Shown: positions 24,990-33,926, counted from the first letter of the stretch. The stretch is DNA of 64,000 bases from JACMLD01 sp039919885 (GCA_039919885.1 JBDSEV010000037.1:1-64000); one strand, 5' to 3'. Made by a program: numbers and translations. The notes: a model not told the origin generated them from the sequence alone.

Positions 24990-26516
24990 TTAGTTTGATT
25001 GCTGCGCCTGCACTTTTTGCAGTGCCGCAGCAATACCATCTTGTTCAATGATTGTGATAGACTCCGTCACTGCAGTTCCAAAACCAGCTAATTCACCCAG
25101 GTCGGTGCCCCAGAGACTGGTATTTTTGAGTACCTGCGCAACAAAGTTATCTGTATTACCGCTACCCCACAACTCGTGCAGTGCCGCGGCCTTGTCATCA
25201 TTAATCACATACTGTTTGCCGCCGATACTGCCTGTAAATGAGTGGCCGCTGTCTTTGGCGGATTTCATAAACAGCAGGTAAGCAGCAAACCCCAGGGCCA
25301 TGTGCCGGGGCACCGTTGTACGTTTTGCATAAAACTGTTGCAGCACCGGCACATTGCGCATTTTCATTTTAGAGCTGTATTGCAAAGAAATACTCAGCCA
25401 GTTGTGTTCTATAAAGGGATTTTTGTACCGGTCTAGCACCTGTACCGCAAACCGGCGCGCGTCGTCAACCGATACGGTATCGCTCACAATAGCAGGAACA
25501 ATCTCTTCGTCCATCAGGCGACTAATAAAACTAAAAAACGCCGCATCCGCCATCGCTTCTTTTACGGTGGTGAAGCCCATCTGCAATGCCAGCGCACAGG
25601 TAAATGTGTGCGAGCCATTAAGGAGGCGGAGTTTTAATTCCCGGAACTTATTGATATCCCTGGCCAGTACCACACCCGTGTCTGCTTTGCTAAAGGATAA
25701 AATATTTTTCGTTCGTTCGTCGGCAGTTTCAATTGCCCATAGCCGGTAGGTCTCAGACATTATCATTTCATCGTCTCTGTAGCCCAGTCTTCCGGCAGTT
25801 GCTGCTTTATCGGCTGGCGGCAGTTTACCCGGCACAATCCTGTCCACCAAAGAATTACAAAACTGGTTGGCGGTGTGTAGCCAGCTGATAAATGCTTCGT
25901 CCAGCCGGTTTTGTTTTGCCAGCTCCAAAACAATTTGCTTCAGCTTATTGCCGTTTTCCGTTATCAGTTCTGTGGGAATGATAACCAGGCCGCTGTCAAT
26001 ACTGCCGTTGAAGTGCTTGTACCTTTCCAATAAAAAAGCCAGTAGTTTACCCGGAAATGAAACGGGCGGCGCGGCGTGCACGTTATCGTTATTCAGCAAT
26101 GCGATTCCTACTTCTGTGGTGTTGGAGATGACCAACTGCAGTTGAGGATTGGCAGCACATTCCAATACTTCAAGCCACTGATCGGTGGCCGTTAGTATAC
26201 GGCTTACTGCTGCGTTGATGATGGCTTCGTTCACCTGCCGGCCGTTTTCAATGCCGCGTACACATTGCGTATACAGGCAGTCCTGGTTACTGAAAGCGGC
26301 GGTATCTCCGTGCGCGGTAGATTTCACTATAACAATTCTACCATTGAACAGGCCTTGTTTATTGGCTTTGTCAATGAAATAATCCGGCAATCCACGGAGC
26401 AATACACCGGTACCAAATTGCAGCACTTTCTCTGGCAGCGAGAATAATTTTTCCCCGGGGATCTCCAGTTCCGCAACTTTGGCAATAAGCGGTATGTTTT
26501 TTTTTGTTAAAATCAT
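24990..26516 (-). CDS. uxaB: Tagaturonate reductase (altronate oxidoreductase)
   Basis: 508-residue member of the mannitol-dehydrogenase long-chain family, reducing D-tagaturonate to D-altronate with NADH. Marks are EKVLQFGTGVLLRGLPDYFID (dinucleotide-binding loop GxGxxxR), IVIVKSTAHGDT, QLVISNTTEVGIAL, LVDRIVPGKLP, LKLRLLNGSHTFTCALALQMGF (catalytic Lys and the NGSHT motif) and the helical C-terminal domain with RNVPVLQQFYAKRTTVPRHMALGFAAYL. It is first of the uxaB-uxaA-uxaC-kduD series and has a 208-bp upstream gap holding repeated dyads, which suits a regulated promoter. Confidence 0.95.
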   Translation of the reverse strand: MILTKKNIPLIAKVAELEIPGEKLFSLPEKVLQFGTGVLLRGLPDYFIDKANKQGLFNGRIVIVKSTAHGDTAAFSNQDCLYTQCVRGIENGRQVNEAIINAAVSRILTATDQWLEVLECAANPQLQLVISNTTEVGIALLNNDNVHAAPPVSFPGKLLAFLLERYKHFNGSIDSGLVIIPTELITENGNKLKQIVLELAKQNRLDEAFISWLHTANQFCNSLVDRIVPGKLPPADKAATAGRLGYRDDEMIMSETYRLWAIETADERTKNILSFSKADTGVVLARDINKFRELKLRLLNGSHTFTCALALQMGFTTVKEAMADAAFFSFISRLMDEEIVPAIVSDTVSVDDARRFAVQVLDRYKNPFIEHNWLSISLQYSSKMKMRNVPVLQQFYAKRTTVPRHMALGFAAYLLFMKSAKDSGHSFTGSIGGKQYVINDDKAAALHELWGSGNTDNFVAQVLKNTSLWGTDLGELAGFGTAVTESITIIEQDGIAAALQKVQAQQSN

Positions 26517-26569
26517 AATCAGTTTTTATCTGCCAACATTCCTGCTATAGGAATCAACATAATACAGTT

Positions 26570-26604
26570 TTGTTCTCGGCAGCAGAACTTTTCAGCGAGA
26601 ACAA
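26570..26604. promoter_or_regulatory. Inverted repeats upstream of uxaB, candidate operator
   Basis: TTGTTCTCG at 26570-26578 pairs exactly with CGAGAACAA at 26596-26604 across 17 bp. Inside it a second dyad, GTTCT-CGGCAGC-AGAAC, uses the same left arm. A further copy of CAGCGAGAA lies at 26652-26660. The half-sites match those of the dyad before kduI. Nothing else is evident in the 208-bp gap. Confidence 0.5.
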
Positions 26605-26724
26605 GCTAAATATCTTTTCCTGCCGTGCGCCCCTGGAAACTTACCGCTTTACAGCGAGAAAGACAGGCATGCGAATGTAAGTAGTCATTCACCCTTTTAC
26701 AACAGAACAGCCTTTTTTAACCGC

Positions 26725-28626
26725 TTATTTTAACCGGCTTTGCTGCAACAGCCATTTTACCAGGTCGTTTGCAGCGCTATAGTTCTCAAATTCTGCAGGC
26801 AATTTTCGACCATCCAAATATTCATTGTAAAACCAGGGATCGCCAATGGCGCACACCATTCCTTTCCCGATTTTAGCGGTGGCAATAATAACGTCACCAG
26901 CCGGATTTTTGAAATGTGCCTTTGCAGGATCCGTGATCCGGATGGTGGCCAATTCCTTGACATATACTTTTTTGGTATTGCCAAAGATTGCGTCATTTGG
27001 CGGGAGGTATAACGCACCCATTTCAAACTGGTTACCGGTTACATGGTTGATGCTGTTTTCGTTGAAGTGGATACCAAATCTTTCTGGCAGCTTGTTGAAA
27101 TGTGTAAACTCTGCATTGCCGGAATCATTGGTGAGCAGTAGCAAAACGCCGCCTGCCTTTACCCAGTCGTATACAACCTGTGCATCTTTTGGTTGTACAT
27201 AATTGGGCCGGGCAGTCTCTTTGTCCGTATCGGGATCAACAATGATGTATACGCCTGCATTTTTTAACGAGGCCGCAGTCGGCGCCGTGGTCAGCTGGCG
27301 GGTGCTTGCGCCGTGTTGCCGGAAAATGCTTCCCAGCATGGAGTACCCGCTGTTGGCGTAATCTTCCCACGTATAATGAAAGCGCTCCATTTGCCCGAAT
27401 CCATCCTTCTTGTATTCGTTGTTGAAATAATAATCCAGTAACACTTTTTTTCCTTTACCGCCGGCCAGTGCGGGCAGCATTTCAATTTCATTACTGGCAA
27501 GTATAAACGCACCAACGCCTTTGGGATCGTTTACAATCACTGGTTCACTCATGTAGTATTCAAAACTGCCGTCGCGGTAAGGGTTGCCGCCCAGCCCGGA
27601 TACTTTTACCGTACCGTATAAATTGGTCTGCCCGTTTTCTTCTTTGATGAATTGTTTAACGATCCCGGCATAGCCTTTTTTTGCGACGGTTATTGCCGCC
27701 GTTGGCAAATAACCCATCCGCACACCTTTTGCAATGGCAAATACAAACATGGAAGCTGCAGACGCTTCAAAATAATTTCCTTTACGTGCAGGCAGGTCAA
27801 TGATATCATACCACAACCCGGACGCAGGGTCCTGCACGTTGGCCACTGCTTTTGCAAAACGTTGAAGAATCGCCACCAGTTCTTTTCTTTGGGGATGGTT
27901 TTCAGGAAACCAGTCCAGTACATCCACCAGGGCAACCCCATACCAACCCATTGCGCGCGCCCAGATGTGTGGAGAACGCCCGGTTTTCTTATCCGCCCAT
28001 TTTTGCTCCCTGCTTTCATCCCAGGCATGGTACAGTAAACCAGTTGCAGGGTCACGGGCATGTTTTTCCATCCATATAAACTGGTTGGCGATGTCCGTAA
28101 AAGCGCTATCCTCGTGCGCAAACGCTGCGTATTCTGCATAAAATGGCGCACCCATGTATAGCCCATCCAGCCACATTTGGTATGGATAAATCTTTTTATG
28201 CCAGAACCCGCCTTCTTTTGTACGGGGATGCGTACGTAACTGGTCGCGCAACAGGTTGGATGCTTTCAGGTATTGCTCCTTACCGCTTACCTTGTAGAGC
28301 AGCAGGGCCAGCTTGCCATTATTAAGGTGATCAATATTGTACTCCGCAGCCTTGTAATCTTTTATGGATCCATCTTCCCGGATGTAAAAATCCATCAGGT
28401 GCTGGATATAATTGTAATACTGCGCGTTGCCGGTATGTTGCCATATTCCTTCAAAACCTTTCAGTATCACGCCCATGTCATACGACCACCGCGCTGCATT
28501 TCCGTTCAACGCAAAAGAGTCCTTCCAGGTATTCATAACGGTGGCGGCCATGCGTTCACTAAGGCTTTGCTGCGCAACCGTTCCTAGTACGATGAATACA
28601 AATGGCAGGACGATTATTTTTTTCAT
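26725..28626 (-). CDS. GH105-type unsaturated galacturonyl hydrolase with C-terminal extension
   Basis: 633-residue secreted enzyme expected to remove unsaturated galacturonic acid from the non-reducing end of pectin or rhamnogalacturonan oligosaccharides, feeding KduI. A Sec signal (MKKIIVLPFVFIVLGTVAQQ) is followed by an alpha/alpha-barrel of about 360 residues typical of GH88/GH105: ARWSYDMGVILKGFEGIW, GFWHKKIYPYQMWLDGLYMGAPFYAEY, THIWARAMGWYGVALVDVLD-like HIWARAMGWYGVALVDVLDWF and ASGLWYDIIDLPARKGNYFEASAASMFVFAIAKG. Residues about 385-633 form a separate domain (KKVLLDYYFNNEYKKDG, VYDWVKAGGVLLLLTNDSGN, GKGMVCAIGDPWFYNEY) resembling the DUF4350/glutamine-amidotransferase-like module. It follows GH28 by 115 bp. 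Confidence 0.92.
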   Translation of the reverse strand: MKKIIVLPFVFIVLGTVAQQSLSERMAATVMNTWKDSFALNGNAARWSYDMGVILKGFEGIWQHTGNAQYYNYIQHLMDFYIREDGSIKDYKAAEYNIDHLNNGKLALLLYKVSGKEQYLKASNLLRDQLRTHPRTKEGGFWHKKIYPYQMWLDGLYMGAPFYAEYAAFAHEDSAFTDIANQFIWMEKHARDPATGLLYHAWDESREQKWADKKTGRSPHIWARAMGWYGVALVDVLDWFPENHPQRKELVAILQRFAKAVANVQDPASGLWYDIIDLPARKGNYFEASAASMFVFAIAKGVRMGYLPTAAITVAKKGYAGIVKQFIKEENGQTNLYGTVKVSGLGGNPYRDGSFEYYMSEPVIVNDPKGVGAFILASNEIEMLPALAGGKGKKVLLDYYFNNEYKKDGFGQMERFHYTWEDYANSGYSMLGSIFRQHGASTRQLTTAPTAASLKNAGVYIIVDPDTDKETARPNYVQPKDAQVVYDWVKAGGVLLLLTNDSGNAEFTHFNKLPERFGIHFNENSINHVTGNQFEMGALYLPPNDAIFGNTKKVYVKELATIRITDPAKAHFKNPAGDVIIATAKIGKGMVCAIGDPWFYNEYLDGRKLPAEFENYSAANDLVKWLLQQSRLK

Positions 28627-28741
28627 TGTTGCTCTGTTTGTCGCGCTTATTTTTTACTGCGCTGCATGCCGCACTTCTCGATTAGTTACCTCCAAACGGC
28701 GCCGGTGGAAGTAATTCCGCTTATCCTTTGCCTCTCACCGT

Positions 28742-30391
28742 TCATTTCCATTGCACCTCCCTGGCGTCGGCGCCCAGTTCGGTGATTATTTTTTCGTTTG
28801 CCCCCGATGCCACTGTACGGTGAATGGTTATATTTTTGATGCGGTCTCCACTGACACGTAGCAAAATGGCGGCGCTCTTTCCGAAACTAATTTTATCGAA
28901 CAGTATATTGTCGCTTTGTTGTACATCCAGTACAGGGCTTGTGTTAGCCGACAATACTTCTATGTTTTTAAATTGGATGCCGGAAGCTTCCTGTACATCA
29001 ATTCCTTTGGCAGCCTGCAGCACCATGTTCTCCAGTACGATGTCCGTTACATGCATTTCGGGCAATCCCCGAATAAAAATTGCTTTTTCGGCCCCGCTGC
29101 AATACACATTACTGATGCGAAAATTTTTAAAAACGGGTGTCGTTTCATCCACCGGTTTCAATTCCGTTTTTGGCAATGCCCGTTGTTCTCCGGTAAGCGG
29201 CACAGGGTCTTTGGCCATGTAATACATGTCGAACAGGATGGCTTCGCCGGCAATATCTTTCATGTTGATATTGCTTATATAAATTTTTTCTACCACCCCA
29301 CCACGGCCGCGCGTAGTTTTGAACCGCAGCCCGATGTCAGTACCAATAAACGAGCAATCGTTCACCACAATATTTTTTGCGCCGCCACTCATTTCGCTGC
29401 CAATTACAAAGCCGCCGTGTGCATGGTATACAATGCAATTGCGCACCAGCACATTTTCTGTTGGCATATCCCTTTTTCTTCCTGCTGCATCGCGTCCCGA
29501 TTTAATACAGATGCCATCATCGCCTACATCGAATGTATTGTTTTCCAGCAGTACATTTTTGCAGGATTCTATATCGATGCCATCCCCATTTTGTGCGTAC
29601 CATGGATTTTTTACATAGACATTCCGTACCGTGAGATCCTGGCACATCAGCGGGTGGAGGCACCAGGCAGGCGAGTTTTGAAATGTAATTCCTTCCAGCA
29701 ATATGCGTTTGCAACCTGTTAATACAAGCAGGTTTGGACGAAGAAAATCCTTGATGCCTTCGAAATCTTTTACGGTCTTTCCATCCTTTAACAGGCCAGC
29801 TTCTTTTGTCTGGGAACCGATAAGTGACTGATGGCTGGGATACCATGTTTTTTTGTCTTCGCCTACCAGGCCACCGCTGCTGAGGAGTTTTTGCCATTGC
29901 GATTCCGTCAGCTTGTCCTTTTTTACCGCGCGCCACGCTTCACCACCACCGTCAATTATTCCGTGACCTGTAATTGCAATGTTTTCTGCGTGATCTGCTG
30001 AAAGGGGTGATTGGTTCCGCACCGCAGGAACGCCTTCCCAGTTACCCGCTACCAGGGCGTATTCATTAAAATCAGTGGTGAACTGCAGGAGGGCATTTTT
30101 TGCAAGGAAAAGGTTGGTATTACTTTTTAAGCGGAGGGGACCACTCAGCCACAATCCGGCCGGCACCACTACAACACCGCCGCCATTTTTACTACAGGCG
30201 GCGAGGGCAGCATTGATACTGCTGGTATTTAGTTGCACGCCACCGCCTTTAGCGCCATATTGTATTATGTTAAAACTATCCTTTTTAAATTGAACCTGTT
30301 TAACCGCGGACAGCGATTGTGCATAAACCTGTGTTTGCGTACCGCAAATGGTGCAACCAACGAGGGCAATAAGAAGAAGCAATCGGTTCAT
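28742..30391 (-). CDS. Polygalacturonase / exo-pectinase, GH28 family
   Basis: Secreted right-handed beta-helix enzyme hydrolysing alpha-1,4-galacturonan. The ATG at 30391 gives a clean signal peptide (MNRLLLLIALVGCTICGTQT); an in-frame start 19 codons upstream would hide it. The mature part opens with FNIIQYGAKGGGVQLNTSSINAALAACSKNGGGVVVVPAG, then the GH28 catalytic set: NGDGIDIESC (Asp), VGDDGICIKSGRD (Asp pair), AHGGFVIGSE (His) and IGLRFKTTRGRGG (Arg/Lys). About 549 residues. The DQ-type active site and length fit family members acting on pectin or rhamnogalacturonan chains. It is the first gene on the minus strand opposite the lacI-type regulator, with a 203-bp shared promoter region. 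Confidence 0.94.
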   Translation of the reverse strand: MNRLLLLIALVGCTICGTQTQVYAQSLSAVKQVQFKKDSFNIIQYGAKGGGVQLNTSSINAALAACSKNGGGVVVVPAGLWLSGPLRLKSNTNLFLAKNALLQFTTDFNEYALVAGNWEGVPAVRNQSPLSADHAENIAITGHGIIDGGGEAWRAVKKDKLTESQWQKLLSSGGLVGEDKKTWYPSHQSLIGSQTKEAGLLKDGKTVKDFEGIKDFLRPNLLVLTGCKRILLEGITFQNSPAWCLHPLMCQDLTVRNVYVKNPWYAQNGDGIDIESCKNVLLENNTFDVGDDGICIKSGRDAAGRKRDMPTENVLVRNCIVYHAHGGFVIGSEMSGGAKNIVVNDCSFIGTDIGLRFKTTRGRGGVVEKIYISNINMKDIAGEAILFDMYYMAKDPVPLTGEQRALPKTELKPVDETTPVFKNFRISNVYCSGAEKAIFIRGLPEMHVTDIVLENMVLQAAKGIDVQEASGIQFKNIEVLSANTSPVLDVQQSDNILFDKISFGKSAAILLRVSGDRIKNITIHRTVASGANEKIITELGADAREVQWK

Positions 30392-30481
30392 GAAGTATTT
30401 AAAAAATAAATATCCGTTGTTTTCAGTCAAAACCGTGACATTACACATTCAGGCAGCTTGTTTTTTTACGCAATCGTTCCC

Positions 30482-30493
30482 GGTAACGTTGCC
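30482..30493. promoter_or_regulatory. Candidate LacI-type operator, GH28/lacI divergent region
   Basis: GGTAACGTTGCC is a palindrome with one mismatch and a central CG, the layout of LacI-family operators. It sits between the divergent GH28 and LacI genes, next to the -7-like box at 30503. Confidence 0.35.
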
Positions 30494-30502
30494 TATTTTT
30501 AT

Positions 30503-30510
30503 TACATTTG
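30503..30510 (+). promoter_or_regulatory. Candidate -7 element of the LacI-family gene
   Basis: TACATTTG matches TAnnTTTG, 84 bp before the ATG at 30595. No TTG is found 19-20 bp upstream, so the -33 element is weak or absent. Confidence 0.4.
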
Positions 30511-30543
30511 AAAAACATCCATAAACAAATTACAACTTGTATA

Positions 30544-30563
30544 ACGGGGGTTTTAACACCCGT
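30544..30563. promoter_or_regulatory. Imperfect 20-bp palindrome in the lacI leader
   Basis: ACGGG at 30544-30548 and CCCGT at 30559-30563 bracket a GTT/AAC inner dyad; 8 of 10 pairs match. It would lie in the 5' leader of the LacI-family message and could be an autoregulatory operator or an RNA hairpin. Confidence 0.35.
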
Positions 30564-30594
30564 GTATTAAAAGCCGTACGCAAACAACGATTGT

Positions 30595-31635
30595 ATGAAA
30601 TTTGAAGCAGTCACCATCAAGGATATTGCGAAGGCACTGGGCTTGTCTACCTCAACCGTGAGCCGCGCGTTGCGTGACAGCTATGAAATCAGCCCGGAAA
30701 CAAAACAAATGGTGCTGGAATATGCAAAGCAGATCAACTATCGCCCAAATCCAATAGCGCTGAGCCTGAAGGAAAGGAGAAGCCGCTCCATTGGCGTTAT
30801 TATCAGCGAAATCGCCAACAGTTTTTTTTCGCAGATCATCAATGGCATTGAATCTACCGCATACAGTAAGGGCTATAATGTCATTATATCACAATCGCGG
30901 GAAAGTTATCAACGTGAAGTGATCAATATGGATTTTCTTTCCTCGCGGTCAATTGACGGATTTTTAATTTCAGTTTCAACAGAAACAGAAGATTTTGCGC
31001 ATATACGCGACTTGTACGATCGCGGCCTGCCGATTGTTTTTGTTGACCGTGTGATTGACTCTATTGATACACACAAAGTAATCGCAGACAATTTTAAAGG
31101 CGCTTACGATGCCACTACGCACCTGATAAAAAACGGCTACAAGCGGATTGCACACCTCGCCAACTCTGAATATTTGTCCATAACAAAAGAAAGAGCAGCG
31201 GGTTACCGGCAGGCACTGGAAGATGCAAAAATGGACCTTAACGAAGGTTACCTGCAGCATTGCCTGCATGGAGGAATGATTTACGATGAAGTAGATTATG
31301 CGATGAACGAGCTGATGAACCATAAACACAAGCCAGACGCAGTATTTGCCTCGGCCGACAAACTAACTACCAACTGTATGCGCTATTGCCGCGCGAAAGG
31401 CATTGTTATACCGGACGATTTGGCCATCGTGGGTTTTAGCAATCTCGATCTTACAGAATTGCTTTCGCCTTCATTGTCGGTAGTAAGACAGCCTGCCTTT
31501 GAAATGGGAGAGGTATCGGCAGAATTGCTGATAAAAACAATCGAAAGCAAACGGCCTTTAACGGAGTTTGAAACGCGCGTCTTACCCGCAGAGTTATTTA
31601 TCAGGGATTCTTCCGCCAAAAAAAGCAAAAAATAA
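30595..31635 (+). CDS. LacI-family transcriptional regulator
   Basis: 346-residue DNA-binding protein. The N-terminal helix-turn-helix reads VTIKDIAKALGLSTSTVSRALRD (residues 6-28), followed by the hinge helix region INYRPNPIALSLKERRS that contacts the central CpG of operators. The effector domain is a periplasmic-binding-protein fold (IGVIISEIANSFFSQIINGIES, GLPIVFVDRVIDS, GYKRIAHLANSEYLSITKERAAGYRQAL, PDAVFASADKLTTNCMRYCRAKG, VGFSNLDLTELLSPSLSVVRQPAFEMG). It stands alone on the plus strand in the middle of the pectin genes, divergent from GH28. I infer that it controls the pectin/uronate genes and perhaps susCD, which has a LacI-like palindrome at 35430-35457. The ligand is unknown, likely a uronate or intermediate. 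Confidence 0.93.
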   Translation: MKFEAVTIKDIAKALGLSTSTVSRALRDSYEISPETKQMVLEYAKQINYRPNPIALSLKERRSRSIGVIISEIANSFFSQIINGIESTAYSKGYNVIISQSRESYQREVINMDFLSSRSIDGFLISVSTETEDFAHIRDLYDRGLPIVFVDRVIDSIDTHKVIADNFKGAYDATTHLIKNGYKRIAHLANSEYLSITKERAAGYRQALEDAKMDLNEGYLQHCLHGGMIYDEVDYAMNELMNHKHKPDAVFASADKLTTNCMRYCRAKGIVIPDDLAIVGFSNLDLTELLSPSLSVVRQPAFEMGEVSAELLIKTIESKRPLTEFETRVLPAELFIRDSSAKKSKK

Positions 31636-31642
31636 AAAGGCT

Positions 31643-31658
31643 GGTTGCAAAACCAACC
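31643..31658 (+). terminator. Short hairpin after the LacI gene
   Basis: GGTTG-CAAAAC-CAACC, located 7 bp after the stop, with a T-rich stretch further on (31672-31681). The stem is only 5 bp, so a termination role is uncertain; it lies between converging genes. Confidence 0.35.
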
Positions 31659-31671
31659 GTCGGGGCTGGCT

Positions 31672-32733
31672 TTATTTTTTTACGGGCACTACCGTTTTTG
31701 CTTCGTTGCTTTCGTAGGCTGCTTCAATTACGCGTATGATATTTAGTCCCTCATCGGCCGTTACGGGCACCGGGGCGCCTTCGCGGATGGCTTTGTAAAG
31801 CAGGTCATAAAAATCACCGTAATTACCCCTCATTGAGGGCACATATTCGCGGATAATTTTACCGTCTTTTTCTGTGTGCAATAATCCTTTTTCGCTTTCG
31901 GGCTCTACGCCCCAGTCCGGCCCACCGGGTACCACACCGGCCTGCAGCATTACTTCCTGCACATCAGTCCTCGCTTTAATGAAAGAACCTTTTGTTCCGT
32001 GAAAGGCGTAGGATGGCAGCGCTTCCCGCACCATATAACTTGATTTTACGCGCACGCGCATACCGGGGTAGTACATCAACAATTCCATGTAATCGTCAAC
32101 TTTCGACAGTTTGCGCATAATGGCAATGTCGGCAAAGATGGCATCGGGCATGCCAAAGAATTGGAGCACCTGGTCAATCAGGTGCGATCCGAGGTCATAG
32201 AGGAGGCCTGTACCGGGACCGGGAATTTCCTTATGCTGTTTTGGTCCGGGCTCCTCCTTATAACGGTCATAGTGTATTTCTGCTTCGATAATTTCTCCCA
32301 GCCATTTTTCGTCAACTATTTTTTTCACGGTGCGGTAATCACTGTCGAAGCGCCTGTTCTGGTAAATAGCAATGATTTTATTAGATTGTTTGGCCAATGT
32401 AATCAGTTCCTCAGCTTCTGCCACTGTAACGGTAAACGGTTTTTCTACAACAACATGCTTGCCGGCCAGCAGTGCTTTTTTTGTGTATTCGTAATGGGTG
32501 GCATTAGGGGTATTGATTACTACCAGCTCAATACTATTGTCTTCCAGGATCGCCTCCAGGGAACGAACTGTTTTAACACCGGGATATTTTGCCGGGGCCA
32601 GATCTTTGGTCCTTTCCCAAATGGCATACAGTTCGAAGCCAGGGTTGATTGCAATAAAAGGAGCATGAAATACCCAACCGCTCATTCCAAATGAGCAAAG
32701 GGCGGTTCTAATGGGTTGTTGTGTATCGGGCAT
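31672..32733 (-). CDS. Gfo/Idh/MocA-family oxidoreductase
   Basis: 353-residue NAD(P)-dependent sugar oxidoreductase of unknown substrate, cytoplasmic. The start at 32733 gives MPDTQQPIRTALCSFGMSGWVFHAPFI with the nucleotide-binding turn (GMSGWVFHAPF, a GxSxxxFHxPF variant usual in this subfamily). Then IELVVINTPNATHYEYTKKALLAGKHVVVEKPFTVTVAEAEEL carries the EKP motif with the catalytic Lys, and LLYDLGSHLIDQVLQFFGMP supplies the D/H pair of the C-terminal domain. An in-frame ATG 11 codons upstream is less likely. It is encoded beside CE8 on the minus strand, so a sugar-acid or pectin-derived sugar substrate is plausible. Confidence 0.9.
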   Translation of the reverse strand: MPDTQQPIRTALCSFGMSGWVFHAPFIAINPGFELYAIWERTKDLAPAKYPGVKTVRSLEAILEDNSIELVVINTPNATHYEYTKKALLAGKHVVVEKPFTVTVAEAEELITLAKQSNKIIAIYQNRRFDSDYRTVKKIVDEKWLGEIIEAEIHYDRYKEEPGPKQHKEIPGPGTGLLYDLGSHLIDQVLQFFGMPDAIFADIAIMRKLSKVDDYMELLMYYPGMRVRVKSSYMVREALPSYAFHGTKGSFIKARTDVQEVMLQAGVVPGGPDWGVEPESEKGLLHTEKDGKIIREYVPSMRGNYGDFYDLLYKAIREGAPVPVTADEGLNIIRVIEAAYESNEAKTVVPVKK

Positions 32734-32800
32734 GCGTAAAATTAATGGAGCCCACTGAGATTTCAAGCGCAGGCAGCAACTAAATCGTTTTTTTAATTAG

Positions 32801-32829
32801 CATGCAATGGTTATAGCAGTCATGCAATG
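32801..32829. repeat. CATGCAATG direct repeat, 20-bp period
   Basis: Two exact copies of CATGCAATG at 32801-32809 and 32821-32829, exactly 20 bp apart (about two helical turns), with a third TGCAAT at 32840. It lies upstream of the Gfo/Idh gene on the minus strand in a 170-bp gap that is otherwise featureless. The half-site TGCAAT recurs in the susC palindrome. Confidence 0.45.
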
Positions 32830-32903
32830 TTGCCGGCGGATGCAATTAAATTTTGATTGACTTGTAGTTAAAAACTGAAAGTGTTCCAGATGCATTGGCA
32901 GTG

Positions 32904-33926
32904 TTATGGCTTTTTTGGGGGCCATGCAAACGGAACAGATTTGAACTGTGTGTACCAGCCTGCGTCTGTGGTACCTGCAACATTCAAAATATTTTCAGCC
33001 GTATATTCTTTTGCTTCTTTGTCATTCAGTTGGTGACTCCAACCAGCGCGCGCGTTGGTGTTATTGCCTTCACCCATATTTTTATATTCCGCGTAAAACA
33101 CGGTTTTTTCGTTTTCCGTGTTGTTCCAATTGTTCCAGCCCTCTGCCGCCGTTTGTTTTGGCAGCTCGCAGCGGATAAAAACCGTTTTTGAATAGGCCCT
33201 CCAGGGCCGGCCCAAAAATAACTTACTGACCGCGCTGTCTGCTGTAATGCGGCAGTCTGAAAAAACAAATCCAAACTTTTTGCCAGCGGGTGTATTGGCA
33301 GCCGTTATAAAAGAATTTGCTTTGCATCGAATGGTACAATGCGCAAACAATGCAGTAGACGGACCGAATATAAAATCGGTTGTGCCCTCAATATAACAAT
33401 CAGTAAAATACTGCCGGGACGATTCGCCACTGGCAAAAATTGTATCCTGGTTGCCAATAAAACGACAATTTTTGAAGATGGCTTTATCCGCGTCTACATA
33501 CAATGCCAGTGCTTGTCCAACCGGGCCCGCGGTATTTACAAAGCTGATATTTTCCGCGATAAAACGGTTACCCGAAATTTTTGCCGTGTAAGACGTAAAC
33601 GTAATCAGTTTTCCTCTCCCGGAATAATCATTAAAACTGATGATGGTTTTATCAACACTTTCCCCAATAAAGCGCACGTCTGTATTGGTTGCAGGCAATT
33701 CAATCTTTTCATTGTAGACCCCGTTTTTTATAAACAGGGTAATGGACGCAAGTGGATATACCCGCATCGCGTCAATCGCATCCTGGATATAGCTATAGTC
33801 TCCCGTGCCGTCTTTGGCTACCGTAAACACATATTTGTATTGTTGCGGATTACTGGTTTGCGAAAAAATTTGGCTGATGGAAAAAACCATTAATACAAAG
33901 AGGGCAATATATTTTGGCTGTGACAT
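32904..33926 (-). CDS. Pectinesterase, CE8 family
   Basis: 340-residue secreted beta-helix esterase that removes methyl groups from homogalacturonan, preparing it for GH28. A Sec signal (MSQPKYIALFVLMVFSISQIFSQ) is followed by FTVAKDGTGDYSYIQDAIDAM and FIKNGVYNEKIELP (GxYxE). Catalytic positions are visible in GQALALYVDADKAIFKNCRFIGNQDTIFA (the QD pair), YFTDCYIEGTTDFIFG (Asp nucleophile) and LGRPWRAYSKTVFI (Arg/Trp). Length and motif order are standard. It starts 24 bp after the stop of the CE12 gene and is clearly in the same message. Confidence 0.95.
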   Translation of the reverse strand: MSQPKYIALFVLMVFSISQIFSQTSNPQQYKYVFTVAKDGTGDYSYIQDAIDAMRVYPLASITLFIKNGVYNEKIELPATNTDVRFIGESVDKTIISFNDYSGRGKLITFTSYTAKISGNRFIAENISFVNTAGPVGQALALYVDADKAIFKNCRFIGNQDTIFASGESSRQYFTDCYIEGTTDFIFGPSTALFAHCTIRCKANSFITAANTPAGKKFGFVFSDCRITADSAVSKLFLGRPWRAYSKTVFIRCELPKQTAAEGWNNWNNTENEKTVFYAEYKNMGEGNNTNARAGWSHQLNDKEAKEYTAENILNVAGTTDAGWYTQFKSVPFAWPPKKP

